A DNA stretch of 64,000 bases from Rhodospirillaceae bacterium (lineage in GTDB: Bacteria; Pseudomonadota; Alphaproteobacteria; DSM-16000; Inquilinaceae). The DNA lies in assembly GCA_020638575.1 (NCBI GenBank), contig JACKIH010000003.1, positions 539,501-603,500 on the forward strand, read 5' to 3'. A program made the position numbers and the translations under genes. This document shows, one piece after another, positions 61,860 through 64,000 of the stretch (positions are counted from its first letter, which is position 1; each line of letters begins with the position of its first letter). The notes beneath the pieces are model-generated. The model made no database searches. It worked only from the letters and a program-made list of their open reading frames with translations, and was not told the DNA's origin.

Positions 61860-61973
61860 AATCTTCGCCCTCCGCGACCGGTCGCCGTCTGTCCGGATGG
61901 GGCAGCGGCGGCCGCGGCGCCCTGCCCCCGCACCGAGTCCACGACGGCGTGCCGCACAGGCCGGGCATGGCCC

Positions 61974-62000
61974 AACCGCTCTTGCTGGCAGGGAGCGGTT
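61974..62000. terminator. Hairpin between sulfurtransferase gene and glmS
   Basis: AACCGCTC (61974-61981) pairs with GAGCGGTT (61993-62000) around an 11-base loop; after one mismatch two more pairs extend the stem. It lies about 115 bases past the sulfurtransferase stop and 130 before glmS. It could end the upstream transcript; no T-run is seen. The rest of this 269-base gap shows no gene. Confidence 0.4.
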
Positions 62001-62128
62001 TGGCTATGCGGAACGCGCATGGATTTCCACCGGCGCGGACGTAGTTCCGCCCAGGTTGTGGGGTTTCGTCCCGGCTGCCGGGCCGCGTCCGCTGGCCACG
62101 GTGCCAGGCTGTCCAACGGGGAACGGAT

Positions 62129-63952
<1,824 letters not shown>

Positions 63953-64000
63953 GTTAGCCGACTATTTCCAAGTAACATTTTAGTCTCCCGGCCGGCGATC

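Noticed and set aside
61860..62128. A glmS-type ribozyme or riboswitch upstream of glmS
   Set aside because: The leader has one simple hairpin but not the conserved core of the glmS ribozyme, which is mainly found in Gram-positive bacteria.

Overview
The window is high-GC bacterial DNA with tightly overlapping operons (many 4-base ATGA or GTGA stop/start overlaps), many ABC and TRAP importers, and a full protocatechuate 4,5-cleavage (lig/gal) pathway. This suggests an alphaproteobacterium, possibly Rhodospirillales- or Rhizobiales-like. There is no rRNA or other decisive marker, so this is an inference from gene content. I saw no tRNA or rRNA genes, insertion sequences, prophage or CRISPR arrays.

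Positions 1-16402 are a sugar/polyol-type catabolic region. A minus-strand operon encodes a periplasmic sugar-binding protein, a duplex ATPase, a permease and an FGGY kinase cut by the window edge. Next come two tandem paralogous membrane proteins and a SorC-family regulator. Divergent from the regulator is a plus-strand operon: TPP-dependent E1 alpha and E1 beta, a lipoyl/alpha-beta-hydrolase E2 of the acetoin-dehydrogenase type, a beta-hydroxyacid dehydrogenase, and a four-gene CUT2 importer (binding protein, ATPase, two permeases) laid out like Lsr or RhaSTPQ systems.

Positions 16415-35631 deal with aromatic compounds. A class I cytochrome P450 with its ferredoxin and ferredoxin reductase lies beside an AraC regulator, an acetate/succinate-type permease and an orphan LivK-type binding protein. 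Two lig operons then diverge around a LysR-type regulator that carries two HTH domains. The minus-strand operon holds galB, ligK, galD, ligI, ligA and ligB. The plus-strand operon holds a DUF1932-type dehydrogenase, a second ligA/ligB pair and ligC, followed by a TRAP transporter and a bacteriohemerythrin. Together these genes can take protocatechuate to pyruvate and oxaloacetate.

Positions 35803-52270 hold a PPi-type phosphofructokinase and then the most unusual locus: a 2521-residue iterative-type PKS with KS, AT, DH, ER, KR and ACP but no thioesterase, a PLP-dependent alpha-oxoamine synthase, and an extended SDR. This is the logic of a polyketide-derived sphingoid-like amino alcohol. It is followed at once by capsule-type export genes (Wza/KpsD-like, KpsE-like, a small lipoprotein, KpsT-like) and an XRE regulator.

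Positions 52443-63952 hold a peptide-type ABC importer (fused DppD-DppF ATPase, two permeases, Tat-signal binding protein), then NUDIX, cysteine synthase, an AlaX-type editing protein, 3-mercaptopyruvate sulfurtransferase and GlmS. GC-rich hairpins follow all five substrate-binding-protein genes.
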